Both the position numbers and the translations under genes were made by a program. 64,000 nucleotides of DNA from Callorhinus ursinus (Eukaryota; Chordata; Mammalia; Carnivora; Otariidae): positions 7,480,695 through 7,544,694 of the forward strand of contig NW_020312788.1 in NCBI RefSeq assembly GCF_003265705.1, given 5' to 3'. Of this stretch, positions 12,633 to 23,698 are shown piece by piece (position 1 is the first letter of the stretch; each line of letters starts with the position of its first letter). The notes under the pieces were generated by a model. It worked only from the letters and a program-made list of their open reading frames with translations, did no database searches and was not told the origin of the DNA.

Positions 12633-12887
12633 GTTTTTTTAAAAAAACATTTATTTATTTCAGAGAGAGAGTCTGTGCATGAGGGATGGGGAGAAGGAAA
12701 GGGAGAGGGGAACAGACTCCCTGCTGAGTCCTGAGCCAGACATAGGGCTCTATGGAAGTGGTAGGGGGTGGGGGGAGTGGGGGCAGGGGGGTCTCAATCT
12801 CCTGACTGGAGATCATGACCTGGAGATCATGACCTAAGCCAAAACTAAGAATTGGTGGCTCAACTGACTGAGCCATCAGGTACACCT
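12633..12887 (-). mobile_element. Can-SINE (tRNA-Lys-derived), antisense
   Basis: Read on the minus strand it has the Can-SINE head, a CT-rich body and an A-rich tail, inserted in L1 ORF1/ORF2 linker sequence. It is diverged, so probably one of the older copies here. The 14-mer TGGAGATCATGACC is tandemly duplicated at 12807-12820 and 12821-12834, between the A-box and B-box regions. A G-rich expansion lies at 12764-12791. Confidence 0.85.
12764..12791 (+). other. Potential G-quadruplex tract
   Basis: Four G-runs of 5, 6, 5 and 6 are separated by loops of 1, 3 and 2 bases. It arose inside an antisense Can-SINE whose usual sequence there is a mixed purine tract. Confidence 0.8.
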
Positions 12888-13303
12888 GATACAACCAGGT
12901 ATCAGTTTTATACACACATGCATACACACACTTATGTCTGCTTATGTATAGGTGAAATGAATGACAGTGATACTACAAGGGGCAATATAAGAATTAGATT
13001 GTTTTGTTATTGTAAAGTACTTACACTATGCGTGAAGTGGTATAGTGTTGTTTGAAAGTGGACTTGGGTTAGCTGTAAAGGTGTAAAGGTGTATCGCAAA
13101 CCCTAGGGTAATCACTAAAAAAAGTAAAAATAACCAATTTGCTAAGAAAACAGAGAAATTTTAATCATATAAGATGCTCAATTAAAACCAAAAAAGGCAA
13201 AAAAAGAGAGACAGAAAACAAAAATAAAAACAAAAAACAAGGGCAATGATTAGAAAACAGTGACAGATGCAGCAGATATTAATCCAGCATCAATAATTAC
13301 TTT
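12888..13303 (+). mobile_element. LINE-1, ORF1-ORF2 linker and start of ORF2
   Basis: Contains 'gtgaaatgaatgacagtgat', 'tgaagtggtatagtgttg', 'ctagggtaatcactaaaaa' and 'gatattaatccagcatcaat'. These are recognisable L1M sequence immediately upstream of and entering the ORF2 endonuclease region. Continuous with the element to the left; split on the right by another SINE. Confidence 0.75.
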
Positions 13304-13320
13304 CTTTTTTCTTTTCTTTC

Positions 13321-13359
<39 letters not shown>

Positions 13360-13677
13360 NNNNNNNNNNNNNNNNNNNNNNNNNNNNNNNNNNNNNNNNN
13401 NNNNNNNNNNNNNNNNNNNNNNNNNNNNNNNNNNNNNNNNNNNNNNNNNNNNNNNNNNNTTCTTTCTTTCCAGAGATTTTAGTTATTCATTTTACTTTAG
13501 AGAGAGAGAGAGACAGAAAGCAGAGGGGAGGGGTAAAGGGAGATGGAATTTCAAGCAGACTGCGTACCAAGTGTGGAGCCAGACATGGGGTTTGATCCCT
13601 TGACCCTGAGATCATGATCCGAGAGATACCAAAAGTTGGATGCTCAAATGACTGATTTGATGCCACCCAGGCACCCC
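13304..13677 (-). mobile_element. Can-SINE, antisense, with expanded TTTC tail and assembly gap
   Basis: Flanked by target-site duplications TCAATAATTACTTT (13290-13303) and TCAATAATCACTTT (13678-13691), one mismatch. The tail, at the left because the element is antisense, has expanded into a (TTTC)n array interrupted by 100 Ns. The head ends in a degraded copy of the usual terminal motif, at 'cacccaggcacccc'. Confidence 0.95.
13360..13459. other. Assembly gap (100 N) inside TTTC array
   Basis: Exactly 100 Ns, a conventional filler for a gap of unknown length, bordered on both sides by (TTTC)n. The true array length is not known. Confidence 0.98.
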
Positions 13678-15035
13678 TCAATAATCACTTTAAATGTCAG
13701 TGGTCTAAATATACCAATTAGAAGACAGAAATTGTCAGACTGGATCAAAATACAAAACCCAACTACATGTTGTCTATAAGAAACTCACTTTAAATAAGAA
13801 GACATATAGATTAAAGGGATAGAATAAACTCAAAGTAAGTTAAATACCTAAATGTAAGACTTGATACCATAAAACCCCTAGAAGAACACATAGGTAGTAA
13901 TTTCTTTGACATTGGCCATACCAACATTTTTCTAGACATGTCTCCTCAGGCAAGGAAAACAAAAGCAAAAATAAACTATTGGAATACACCAAAATAAAAA
14001 GCTCTTGCACAGTGAAGGAAATCATCAACTAAACAACAAGGCAACCTACACTAAATGGGAGAAGATATTTGCAAATTATGTATCTGATAACAGGTTAATA
14101 TCCAAAATATATAAAGAACTTATACAACTCAACACTCCCCCAATAATCCAATTAAAAAATGGGCCGGGCCTTCCAAAGAAGAAATACAAATGGCTAACAG
14201 ATGCATGAAAAGATGCTCAACATTACCAATCATCAAGGAAATGCAAATCAAAACTATAGTGAGATAACACCTCACACTTGTCAGAATATCTAAAATCAAA
14301 AACACAAGAAACAATAAGTGTTGGTGAGGATATGGAGAAAGAGGAACCCTAGTGAACTGTTGGTGGGAATGCAAACTGGTGCAGCTACTGTGGAAGGGTA
14401 TGGAGGTTTCTAAAAAATGAAAAATAGAACTACCATACGATCCAGTAATTCCACTCCTGGGTATTTACCTAAAGAAAGCAAAAAAACAAACTTGAAAAGA
14501 TATATGCACCCCTATGTTTATTGCAGCATTATTTACAATAGCCAAGATAATGGAAGGAACCCAAGTATCTATCCATAGATGAATGGTTAAAGAAGATGTG
14601 GTATATATATTCAGTGGAATATTACTGAGTTATAAAAAGAATGAGATCTTGACATTTGAACAACATGGATGGACCTAGAGGGTATTATGCTTAGTGAAAT
14701 AAGTCAGACAGAGAAAGACAAATACTATATGATTTCACTCATGTATGTAATTAAGAAAACAAAGAAAAATAAAGAAAAAAGAGATAGACAACAACAACAA
14801 CAACAACAACAACAACAGCAGCAGCAACAACAAAACCCAGACTTTTAAATATTGAGAAGAAACTGATGGTTGCCAAAGGGAGGTGGGTGAGGGAATGGGT
14901 GAAAAAGATGAAGGGGATTAAGAGTACACGTGTGATGAGCACTGAGTAATGTATGGAATTGGTGAATCATATTGTACTCCTGAAAGTAACATAACACGTA
15001 TGTTAAACTTCAATAAAAATAATGCATTAAATTAT
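13678..15035 (+). mobile_element. LINE-1, endonuclease fragment joined to 3' end
   Basis: About 13678-13815 is early ORF2 ('aaatgtcagtggtctaaata', 'aactacatgttgtctataag'). From about 13816 the sequence jumps to late ORF2 ('tctagacatgtctcctcagg', 'tgggagaagatatttgcaaa', 'ctgttggtgggaatgcaaac') and the 3' UTR, ending near 15035. The reverse transcriptase core is missing. This is either one element with a large internal deletion or two abutting L1 copies. It contains a (CAA)n array at 14788-14834. Confidence 0.85.
14788..14834. repeat. (CAA)n microsatellite with CAG interruption, inside L1
   Basis: About 15 triplets of CAA with three CAG units in the middle. Located in the L1 3' UTR. Confidence 0.95.
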
Positions 15036-15249
15036 TAAATTATTATAATAATTCAGTGTGATTTTCTTCATTCTGTTTCTGTGTCCAAACTTTAAGACTT
15101 CAGACTTTTATCACTTTTTTTCTGGATCATCAAAGTAGTCTCCGAAATTGTTTCCCTGTGTTCAGACTATATAGTTCTAAACCATCCTACCGATCAATAG
15201 CACATTCATATTCTTTGAAACATCAACATTTTATTGCACCCATATATAG

Positions 15250-15790
15250 GACTGTTGACAATACTGACTCCATCTTTGGCCTTCCATCTTGTTCATATTT
15301 GCTCAGTGATCTCTCTTGGGGCTACATGTTCCAGACCCCTTGGAGATTAATTTACATGCCTTAGAAATGCCCATCAGAGCCAGAAATGGGGGAGGCTTAT
15401 TTTGGCCTCCCATGAATCTGTTAGAAATAACATAGTCTTCCCTTTCCTTATGTACAGGTGGTGCCACAAGATCTAATTAAAGGTTAGCTGTCAGGTGGAT
15501 GCAAGTCCTCTGAGGTACATGCGAACACCTTGATCTTGCTACTCTCTCAACCCACAGCCCTTCTGTGTATCCCCTCGCTCTATAGAATCTGTGGACTGAG
15601 GTCCGGATTTTGTGGAGAAATAACGACACAGCTGCTGTGGATTGTCCTCCACCCGATCATCCCTGTCGTAAGTTAACAAAAAGAAACTGTGTAAACTGTA
15701 TGGAGTGGCCTGCTTCTGGTCTCAAAGTGCCTTCTCAGTTTGGGGAATACTTCACTGTCTCTCTTCCACCTTCTAACACCATATTTAATA
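15250..15790 (+). mobile_element. Possible solo LTR of an endogenous retrovirus
   Basis: Starts near TGTTGACAATACTGACTCC (15253). Further on it has an LTR-like R/U5 flavour ('gtatggagtggcctgcttc', 'tgccttctcagtttgg'). No AATAAA signal, second LTR, internal region or short target-site duplication could be fixed, so edges and class are uncertain. Confidence 0.35.
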
Positions 15791-16107
15791 GCCTTTTATT
15801 ACTTCTTGGATAAGTCTACATTCTATTTATTATGAAAAGTTCTCTATAATGGTGCTCTTTATCTATCCATCCTCATGCCCCACCATAACCCTGTCAATTC
15901 ACTGTCACTTCTAGCCCAATGCCAAACATCCTCCCTTGTTATTAGTGTTTTCTATTTCATCTAATATTTATCTATTATTTATATTTCATTTAATTTCTTC
16001 ACAGTTTACTCAAGTCCCCCCCATCTTTATAATTCCCTGACTACTCTAGTCAGGGAGCATAAAAAGCTACAGCAGAAGGAACACGGTCAATAACATTGTA
16101 ATAACGT
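15791..16107. other. Unassigned pyrimidine-rich sequence
   Basis: T/C-rich sequence with TATTTAT-type runs. It could be a further ancient L2 scrap, but I cannot support that. Confidence 0.4.
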
Positions 16108-16252
16108 TGTTTGGTGACAGATGGTGACTACATTTATCATGATGAGCACTGAGTAATGTGTAAAATTGTTGGATTATTATACTGTACGTCTGAAACTAAT
16201 ATAACACTGTATGTTAAATGTAATTTAATTTGAAAAATAAAATAAAAAGGAA
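16108..16252 (+). mobile_element. Carnivore LINE-1 3' end
   Basis: Holds 'atgagcactgagtaatgtg', 'gtctgaaactaatataacac' and an A-rich AAAATA-type tail. It closely parallels the L1 end at about 14930-15035. Strongly 5'-truncated. Confidence 0.8.
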
Positions 16253-16289
16253 TGAGAAATGTAAAAGGGTGAAGAAAGATATACCATGT

Positions 16290-16490
16290 ATGTAAGTCTG
16301 CTCAGGCTGCTGTAACAACATAGCAGAGACCAGGTGGCTTCAACAACAGAAATGTGTTACTCAACAGTTCCAGAGGCTGGGAACTCCAAGTTCTAGGTAT
16401 CAGCAAAGTAGGTTTAAATCTGAGGCCTATTCTCTTGGTTTGTAGGCAGCTGCTACCTTATCTTCATGATCTACCCAGAATCATAACTTT
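16290..16490 (-). mobile_element. MaLR-type LTR fragment (MST/MLT-like), antisense
   Basis: 'tctgctcaggctgctgtaac', 'ggtggcttcaacaacag' and 'cagttccagaggctggga' match the reverse complement of the 3' end of mammalian MaLR LTRs. Only the terminal part remains, so subfamily is not assigned. Confidence 0.5.
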
Positions 16491-16499
16491 TGATAACTT

Positions 16500-16730
16500 C
16501 CATTGCTACAAGCCCACTATCATCTCTCATGCATTGCTCCCAGAGGGCCTCACGGGTCTTCCTGCCCTTCTCCCCCTATACTCTATCCTCAACACAGCAT
16601 GTCCCTGTGATACCACGGGAGATCTCTTCACAAACTTGGCTCCAGGATGCTGGGTAATCTGGCCCCTCTTCCATCTCTTCAATCTCATCCCCTTGCCGCC
16701 TCTGCTTTGGTTATGAGAACTTTCAGCCAC

Positions 16731-16775
<45 letters not shown>

Positions 16776-17175
16776 CACATCACATGTACTCTGCTGCAGG
16801 AACTTTGTTGTTATGGTTCTTTCCCGGAATTCTCTTCTGCCAAATGTCTGCCTGACTTTCTTCTCACCTTCTTCAGGTCTTGGCTGGAGTGTCATCTTCT
16901 TAGTGACATCAACATACTTAGAAGTTGACTCTCCATCCTCCTTCCCTTCATTATATTCTCCATAGAACTTATAAATATATAAGATACCAGGTCTCATACT
17001 GTACCTTTTGGTTTTTACCTGTTTCTTCTTGCTAGGATATAAGCCCGTCAAAGTGAGGTTTTATTTTATTCATTTATTTACTTATTGGTCTATTTTGTTC
17101 AGTGTTTTCTCTTCATTACCTAGAATAATGCCTGTCACCTAAGAAGCTTAATAAATTTGTGTAAAATAAATAAAG
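16500..17175 (+). mobile_element. LINE-2 3' region
   Basis: L2 phrases occur in order: 'tatactctatcctcaacac', 'tctggcccctcttcc', 'cttcaggtcttggctggagt', 'aagcccgtcaaagtgagg', 'gaataatgcctgtcac' and 'cttaataaatttgtg'. A (CA)n array has expanded within it at 16733-16774. The 174-codon minus-strand frame across this region is a chance frame. Confidence 0.7.
16733..16774. repeat. (CA)n microsatellite
   Basis: About 21 uninterrupted CA units within an L2 fragment. Confidence 0.97.
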
Positions 17176-17308
17176 GACACATTGCCTTTGTGAATGTTTC
17201 CCATTGTATTGTAGTATGGAGGTCAGGAACCATAGAACATTTATCCTTTCCTCTGCTCTCTGCCCCACTGGACATGAGGGCATATAATACGTATTCAGCA
17301 ACTGGGGT

Positions 17309-17332
17309 TGTGTGTGTGTGTGTGTGTGTGTG
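17309..17332. repeat. (TG)n microsatellite
   Basis: Twelve perfect TG units, followed by a short CACGGTGCAC motif. Confidence 0.95.
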
Positions 17333-17344
17333 CACGGTGCACAC

Positions 17345-17885
17345 AACTAGTGAGTGTTAAAGCTGAGAATGGAACCTATGTCTTCTAAATTTGGTCTCTC
17401 CATGGCTGCTTCCTTCATATGACAATATATCTCAGTCTCAGAAGAATCCGGCTGAAGAGGCCTGAGTGTTGTCCTTTAATTTTTAAAAAGTACTATCTCA
17501 TTCTTATTTCCTGACTAGCAAAAATATATTTAATGCTTGATTTACATGAAGGAACTATGTGATATGGTGGTAGAATATTGTAATACATTTGGTGAAATTT
17601 AAGCAAAAGACAGAGTACATTATTGCAATATAGCCCAGTTGTTTACCACATTAATGATGATATATCCTCTTTAACAGGTATGAAATGCCTTTTTACCTGG
17701 CAATGTCCCTAGCTTTGAAGATTGAATGAAAAATATGTGCCAACTTCCTACGCTATACATTATTCTGACCACCTTGCCCCTTTTCCCAAGAGCGTTTGAG
17801 TTTTCTGATGGTCACTTTTGCTAGGAAAATATTCTTGTATGTTACAATTCTCTTCATGAACTAAAAAGTTAAGATATGAGAAGTG

Positions 17886-17923
<38 letters not shown>

Positions 17924-18365
17924 ACACACAAAAACAAGCAGAGAAAGTGTAACTTCTTTGACTAGGCTTTTTCCATACTTAGCTGAGGCTTAATTTAATA
18001 TTTATTCTCTCTGTTTTATACTCTTGCTGTCTCCTGGGAGAAACTACTGCTGCTTACAGCACAGGTTTTTATAGTTTGATTTATCTATCATTTTTCTTCA
18101 GTATTTACCAAATAAATACAATGTTTCACAGCTTTACACTCCATGGCAAGAATGTTCTAAATCTTTCCCTAGTTTTTGTAAAATCTTTGACAGCATATTC
18201 TTACCACTTTTTCCTGTTCAAAAAATTATAGAAATCAGAGGGCAAAGGAATACTTGTTTTTCCCTTAGGAGAATGGAGTGAGTAATCATAATAAAGAGTT
18301 TTCAAGATTATTCAACATTCCTTTCAAGAAGCCTCATCTTACTGTAATTTTACTGCTACTACTAT
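17345..18365. other. Unique non-coding sequence
   Basis: AT-rich, without recognised gene or interspersed repeat apart from the CA array at 17888-17930. Confidence 0.5.
17888..17930. repeat. (CA)n microsatellite, one TA interruption
   Basis: A run of AC/CA units interrupted by a single TA near 17919. Confidence 0.96.
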
Positions 18366-18369
18366 GGTT

Positions 18370-18640
18370 ATTACCCTTACCTTTGTAACTGTTAGTTACC
18401 ATTATTGAGCTGACTTACTTGCATATCTTCTTGAATCCTCAAACTCTACTATGAAATGAGTACTATTTATTAATTACTTATTCCATTTTATGGAACAGGA
18501 AACTGAGATTCACAGTGGTTAGATAATGTTCTTGAGGTCACAGAGCTATTGAAGGCTGGTATTAGGATTTGAACCCAGGCCCACCTGCTTTGTCTTCAAA
18601 TGTGAAGTATGAAACACATGACATTGCTGTGAAGTCTATA
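18370..18640 (-). mobile_element. MIR SINE, antisense
   Basis: Shows 'ggaaactgagattcacag', 'gaggtcacagagctattga' and 'gatttgaacccaggcc', the reverse complement of the MIR core. One of the better-preserved MIR copies here. Confidence 0.85.
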
Positions 18641-19124
18641 ACCTAAATAACTGAGCTCTTCCCTAGTATAATGAACAGATTTCAGCACTCTATTAAAGAA
18701 ATTCCAATGTAATTCAAATTAATTCAAAGTGTTATGTCACCATTTTGTTCTTATATTAAAATATTAAGAAAATAAAAAAACTATAGTAAGATTATAGGTG
18801 ATAATAGGATTCTATATGTTTTAAATTATAATGCTAAATGAAGGCAATTCAGTGAATTTTCTGAGGATAAAATAACACAAACAACAAAGATTCATTTTGA
18901 AATCTAATCTTTATCATAGGATATCGTATGAACTACTAGGTTTATAAATTAATAAATATGAGGAAAAATTAATTGTGTGTTAGGTCAAAAGAGGAGATCC
19001 TTCCTTGAATTGGTTTTGAAAGTGATTAGATGGAAGAAAAGAATAAAATTTTACAGCACTTTTTGCATGGCAGGCATATTTTTTTTAGCAGGCATATTTC
19101 TTATTACATACCTAATTTCCTGAC

Positions 19125-19260
19125 AAAAGACTTTTGAGGTGGGCATTTTATCCTAGTCTTAAAGATGGGGAAACTGATACTCAGAGAGAGAAAATAATTT
19201 CTTCAGTCTCCAAGCCGATAACTGTAGAGCCGGGAAGTGGTCCTGAGATTCCCTTGGTAT
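19125..19260 (-). mobile_element. MIR SINE fragment, antisense
   Basis: 'gatggggaaactgatactca' followed by a degraded continuation of the MIR core. Confidence 0.7.
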
Positions 19261-19384
19261 TAGTCAGTCCACTTGATGCTCCGGGTCTGTGCTGCTACGC
19301 ATTGAGTCTCTGAGAAAGAATGTGTATGTGGCAGGGAGTGGGGGCTGGGGCGGTGGTGGTGGTGAAATCGAACAGGTTGCCCTA

Positions 19385-19694
19385 GGGAACTTAGGTAGGT
19401 AAGTCCTTGTAGGCCATTAAGAGTTTGACCTTCCTTTGAATAAAATGGGAATATCCTGGAGGCTTTTGTGTAGAAACCCAAAACAATCTGGCAGAGATTA
19501 ACAGTAGGGTCGTGACTGTTCTCTTAAAAACAGACTTTAGGATCATAAGGATTGATGCAGTGAGAACAATGAGGGACTAATGCAGTATTTCCTGAGGAGA
19601 ATCTGATTTCAATCATATTTAAAAGATACAACCAGTACAATTTGCTAATGGATTGAGTGAATATTCCTACTACCATGCTATGAAGAATATTATG
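19385..19694 (-). mobile_element. LINE-2, antisense, first part
   Basis: Reverse complement of the L2 3' region: 'ggccattaagagtttgacct', 'ttgaataaaatgggaatatc', 'aaacagactttaggatcat'. The element continues after the SINE at 19913. Confidence 0.6.
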
Positions 19695-19900
19695 GGGGCG
19701 CCTGGGTGGCTCAGTCAGTTAAGCGTCTGCCTTTGGCTCGGGTCATGATCCCAGGGTCCTGGGATCAAGCCCCGCATCAGGCTCCCTGCTCAGTGGAAAG
19801 CTTGCTTTTCTCTCTCCCTCTGCTGCTCCCCCTTGCTTGTGTGTTCACTCTCGCTCTCTCTCTCTGTCAAATAAATAAATAAAATCTTTTTTAAAAAAAG
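19695..19900 (+). mobile_element. Can-SINE inserted in L2
   Basis: Complete head GGGGCGCCTGGGTGGCTCAG with intact A-box and B-box regions, a CT-rich body, (AAAT)n and an A-rich tail. Target-site duplication AAGAATATTATG (19683-19694) and AAAAATATTATG (19901-19912), one mismatch. Confidence 0.97.
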
Positions 19901-19912
19901 AAAAATATTATG

Positions 19913-20745
19913 TACCTTCTCTGCCTTCTCTTTCCCCTTTCATAAACCAATTGCACCTTTGTCACAGTCAGATGTGTATCTTAGAAAGAATACTGGGGAG
20001 AAAGAATGAGACGATAATATGACTAGAGGCCAGGAGACCAGACAGAAGTCTGTTGCACTTAATCCTAATGATAGACTATGGTAGCTTGACCTAAGGGAGA
20101 GACGGAGACAGAAATACGTCTGTGGAGCTAGGGTAGGAATAGGTGACTGATTGGTATCAAAGCACAGAAAAGAAGAATGATTCATAGCTTTCTGACTTGA
20201 GCAAGGGATGATGATGCCATTCTAAAATAAAGAATCACAGGAGACAGAGAATAGGTTGAATGTGGAAGTTATGGGAGGATAATATGAATTCACCTTTGGA
20301 CACACTGTATTCAGGGTTCTTGTTGGGGATCCAGGTGGTTTTTCAGGAGAGAGTGGGTTTCATGAGTGTGGGCTCATGGAGAGTCAGGCTCACCGTTATA
20401 TAGGTAATAAGAGCTATGAGAATAGTGGAGACTATAAGAAGGTTTAGAATGTTTAGAATGAAAGAGCAAAGATTTGAGAATAGAACTAAGAAGAATACGC
20501 CCATTAAAGGAGGGGTTCCAAGCAAAGCCAACCACGAAATATATAAAAAAAAGAATGGTTAGAAGTTGGGGCAAACTTATGAAGGTTAAATGTGGGGATG
20601 CCCAGGGAATAAGAGTGTGTGGTCAACAGTCTCATTGTTGGCAACTGTCAGAGTAAATCAAGGATCGGAAGTAAGTGGAATTAGCAACATAGAACTAATT
20701 TCAATGGTGAGAAGGAACTATATTACTATAGTTTGCCTGTTGGCC
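19913..20745 (-). mobile_element. LINE-2, antisense, second part
   Basis: Continues with recognisable reverse-complement L2 phrases: 'gaggccaggagaccagacag', 'tatggtagcttgacctaagg', 'gtggtcaacagtctcattg', 'cagagtaaatcaagg' and 'attagcaacatagaac'. Highly diverged. With the first part it is the longest L2 in the window. Confidence 0.65.
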
Positions 20746-21109
20746 TGTTCACTAGACACAAAGCTCCTATAGCATGGTGCTGAGTTCTTGAGTCTGCTCA
20801 ATTCCTATTCCTTTCCTCTACCTCATGGCATCTCACACAGTGGAGATTTGGAATTTCACTGTCCATCTGAAATGGTGATTTACACTATAACAATAAATCA
20901 TGGGTTCCATGTTGTATACGCTATGCCCCTTATGCCTCTTAAAAAATATTATCCTCAACTAATTTTCACTGAGAGACTTAAGACAATTGGACTATATAGC
21001 ATCTTGAATTGCATTTGTCATTTCCTGCTTAATTATAGATGTCTCATCTTATTTTTAGTGCCACTAAGAATTACTATCTTTGGGAGCTAATTTCTGTAGA
21101 GTCACAGAG

Positions 21110-21480
21110 TGTCGGTTATTTGTGACTTGTACAATCTATGCTGATGACTATACAACTTACAACCAAGGAATGCCACATTCTACAGTATGCTGTGTTGGAT
21201 AACAAGATCATTTTAAACTGAATTCCAAGTTCTCTAAACTCCACCTCTAATATATCTGGATGTGAATACCCTAATTTGTGAGCTACATAACTCCTTTGTT
21301 CCCCTGCAATAGATGTTGTATGAAAATGTCCTTCATACCCCAAAGACAGTGTTCTTTCCCTATAAAGCACCCCATTATACCCGAGAGCAGTGTAGGGCTT
21401 TTGTAGCCTCGCTCAGAACTCCATTCATGCCCTCTCTAATAAAGGCCTCTTTGTAACATGCACATTAGTAGAACTCCCTA
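21110..21480 (+). mobile_element. Possible solo LTR (ERV-like)
   Basis: The right end has promoter and poly(A) features with LTR-like spacing: TATAAAG at 21361, then 'agggcttttgtagcctcgct', and AATAAA at 21438-21443 followed by a T-rich site. No ERV coding sequence flanks it and the left border is unclear, so class and edges are open. Confidence 0.4.
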
Positions 21481-21956
21481 AAATCTCAGGTTCTCTGGAA
21501 GAACTCTAAAGAGAAGAAAGGGGAATGTTAGAAGACATAGTTGGTGCAAATATAAATAAAAGACTGATCGGTTCAAGATCTTTTCCCTTTGCAATAGTGC
21601 CAATGAGATGAAGAATTTGTGTGCCTGTTTTCATCACATTGTTCTGATGGTAGCTCCTCTCTTCTTTGCCTGCTTTATTGGTGTTTACCTACTTATTTTT
21701 TATGCCTTCCACCTTTGGCCTTGCTTTTTCAGTGCAAGAAACTTATGCATACCCAGAGACCAAACATTTCCATAAGCTGCATTTTATCAAATAAAACATT
21801 TGTACAAATATAAGGATTTTTGGATTTCGGAGTAAAGTTTCTTATCCTTACCTATGTAACATTGCATAGGAGATTAAGTGTGACTTTGAAAGCAAAAGCA
21901 TTTCCCCCCAATTTTGTGTAATATCTAATTTGATTCTTTGTCTTTTTTTTTCTATT

Positions 21957-22001
21957 TAGGAAAGAAAGAAAGAGAAAGAAAGAGAGAGGAAGAAAGAAAT
22001 C
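21957..22001. repeat. GAAA/GA-rich purine microsatellite
   Basis: Irregular GAAA units with GAGA interruptions, preceded by a T-rich tract. Confidence 0.85.
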
Positions 22002-23650
22002 ACAGTGGAAGAAAGACCAGAGATTATATTAGGTTGAGGCAAATGGTATTCACCTTTTATAGTCCCTATGTTTTATAATGAAGATACTTCATTGAAACAA
22101 TGATGCATACTTCAAGGGTCCCCTGGAGAGCTGTGAATCCTGTTTGGAGAGATTCATGAATATGTGCATTAGCACAATCCAACTGGAACTTGCCCTTAAA
22201 AAACGAACCACAAGAGAAGCTGATCAGTTTCTGCTTATGTATATAATCAGAAGGTTATCATATTATCTCCCTCTCCACGGGAAAAGCAGATGCGTATTTT
22301 TCTACCACCTTAAGATGAGAAATGCCAAAGGAAACAACAATTTTTCCCCCCTCTGTGATGTTCATTATGTGAAACCCCATAGAGACCTTTTAATACTGGG
22401 TAAAAAGAGCAGAAAATGAATAGAGGCTCAATTTTTCAAAATGAACTTTAGTTTTTGCATAAGATGAATTGTAGAACAAGCCTTCAAAATACACATTTCT
22501 GCTTTAATTTGCTGAAGGGCACTAATAAACCTGCATCAAGTTCAAATATTGCTAGAAATTGCATATATGAGACGCCTATTTCAGAGTCAAATCTCACAGC
22601 AAGGTACATGAAACTCTGTGTCTTAAAGATGAATGTGGGGCGCATAGCAGATTTTGAAGTAATAGTTGATTTAAAGTACAAAGAATTCCATGAAAAATAT
22701 TTCTAGCCAGCAGTTGGTGACCAAATTTCAATAAAAATGGCAGACCACCACTAAGTTAGCAACAGTGATAAAGAGTATTCAGGTATATTTGCAGATTTAT
22801 CTTTAGTTTTTTTTAGCATATTAAAAAAGGGAAAAAGCCTCCAAATCTTGATCCTCATGTGGAAAGAATAGAGAAAAATTGTTGTTACCTAAGTACCAAA
22901 TGTTGTTAAATTACCATCTTCGATGGCGTGTGGAGCAGAAATCTCATTACCGAATGTAAATAAATTTGAAGTTTTTCTCCAGATTTGGGAAAAAAATGTT
23001 CCTTAGACAAGACCTTATGTAATTTGTGTTGCATAGTTATTCTTACTTTAAGTCCTGTACTCTGAGTTCAACCATGTCAGTGTTTGCAGCATGTTGTGCA
23101 AACATAGAGGAGAGTAATCACTGTCTCAAGAAGAAGAGTACAATTATATTAATGTGAAAAACTACTTAATTCCTGTCTGGCAATTTCTTTTTTAACTTGT
23201 CAGTTAGTCATTACTTAGGCATCTGATAATGAATTGCCAGAAATTGTTTCAATTTATCATTTTTTTTGTCCCTGTGATCATGGAGAAAACAGTATTTGAA
23301 CTCATCCAGTATTGTTCTCAAACCTCTGGATTCAAAGCTTCCTGGACATCTTAGGCTCTCCAAATGTGATTTCAGAGTCAGCACCATTCTCAGTATGCAG
23401 CATAGGGCCAAGGGAACATTGTTAATTTGAGAGGGTACAATGGTGTAGTCATGCATTTAAATTATTTCTAACTTTTCACCAGAAGTCTTATTCATGTTTT
23501 GGAAAATTAGTACTTAGCCAAGCTCCGACGAAGAAAGCATTTTATTTAGTAATAGTTCAAATAATGCAGTAAAAATGTCTCTCTGTGCATTTGAACTGGC
23601 CCGAGTGGCCTGATTCAGTATTTTGCCCATTTCCTTGGCTTTTCTATCTT

Positions 23651-23658
23651 CACACACA

Positions 23659-23696
<38 letters not shown>
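23651..23696. repeat. (CA)n microsatellite
   Basis: CA run with one GA interruption near its start. Confidence 0.96.

Positions 23697-23698
<2 letters not shown>

Noticed and set aside
13360..13459. 100-N run as a masked biological feature
   Set aside because: It is a standard-length assembly gap placeholder.
14005..14374. Open frames at 14005-14208 and 14129-14374 as genes
   Set aside because: They lie in decayed L1 ORF2, on either strand.
16527..17051. Longest open frame in the window (174 codons, minus strand)
   Set aside because: It runs across an L2 fragment and a CA microsatellite that encodes alternating Cys-Val. No domain, Kozak or splice support; a chance frame.
19695..19770. tRNA gene
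   Set aside because: The A- and B-box-like sequences belong to the tRNA-derived head of Can-SINEs and do not fold into a complete tRNA; the same applies to every SINE head here.
22144..22419. 91-codon frame upstream of the CpG island
   Set aside because: Considered as an exon, but no recognised domain and no clear flanking splice pair.
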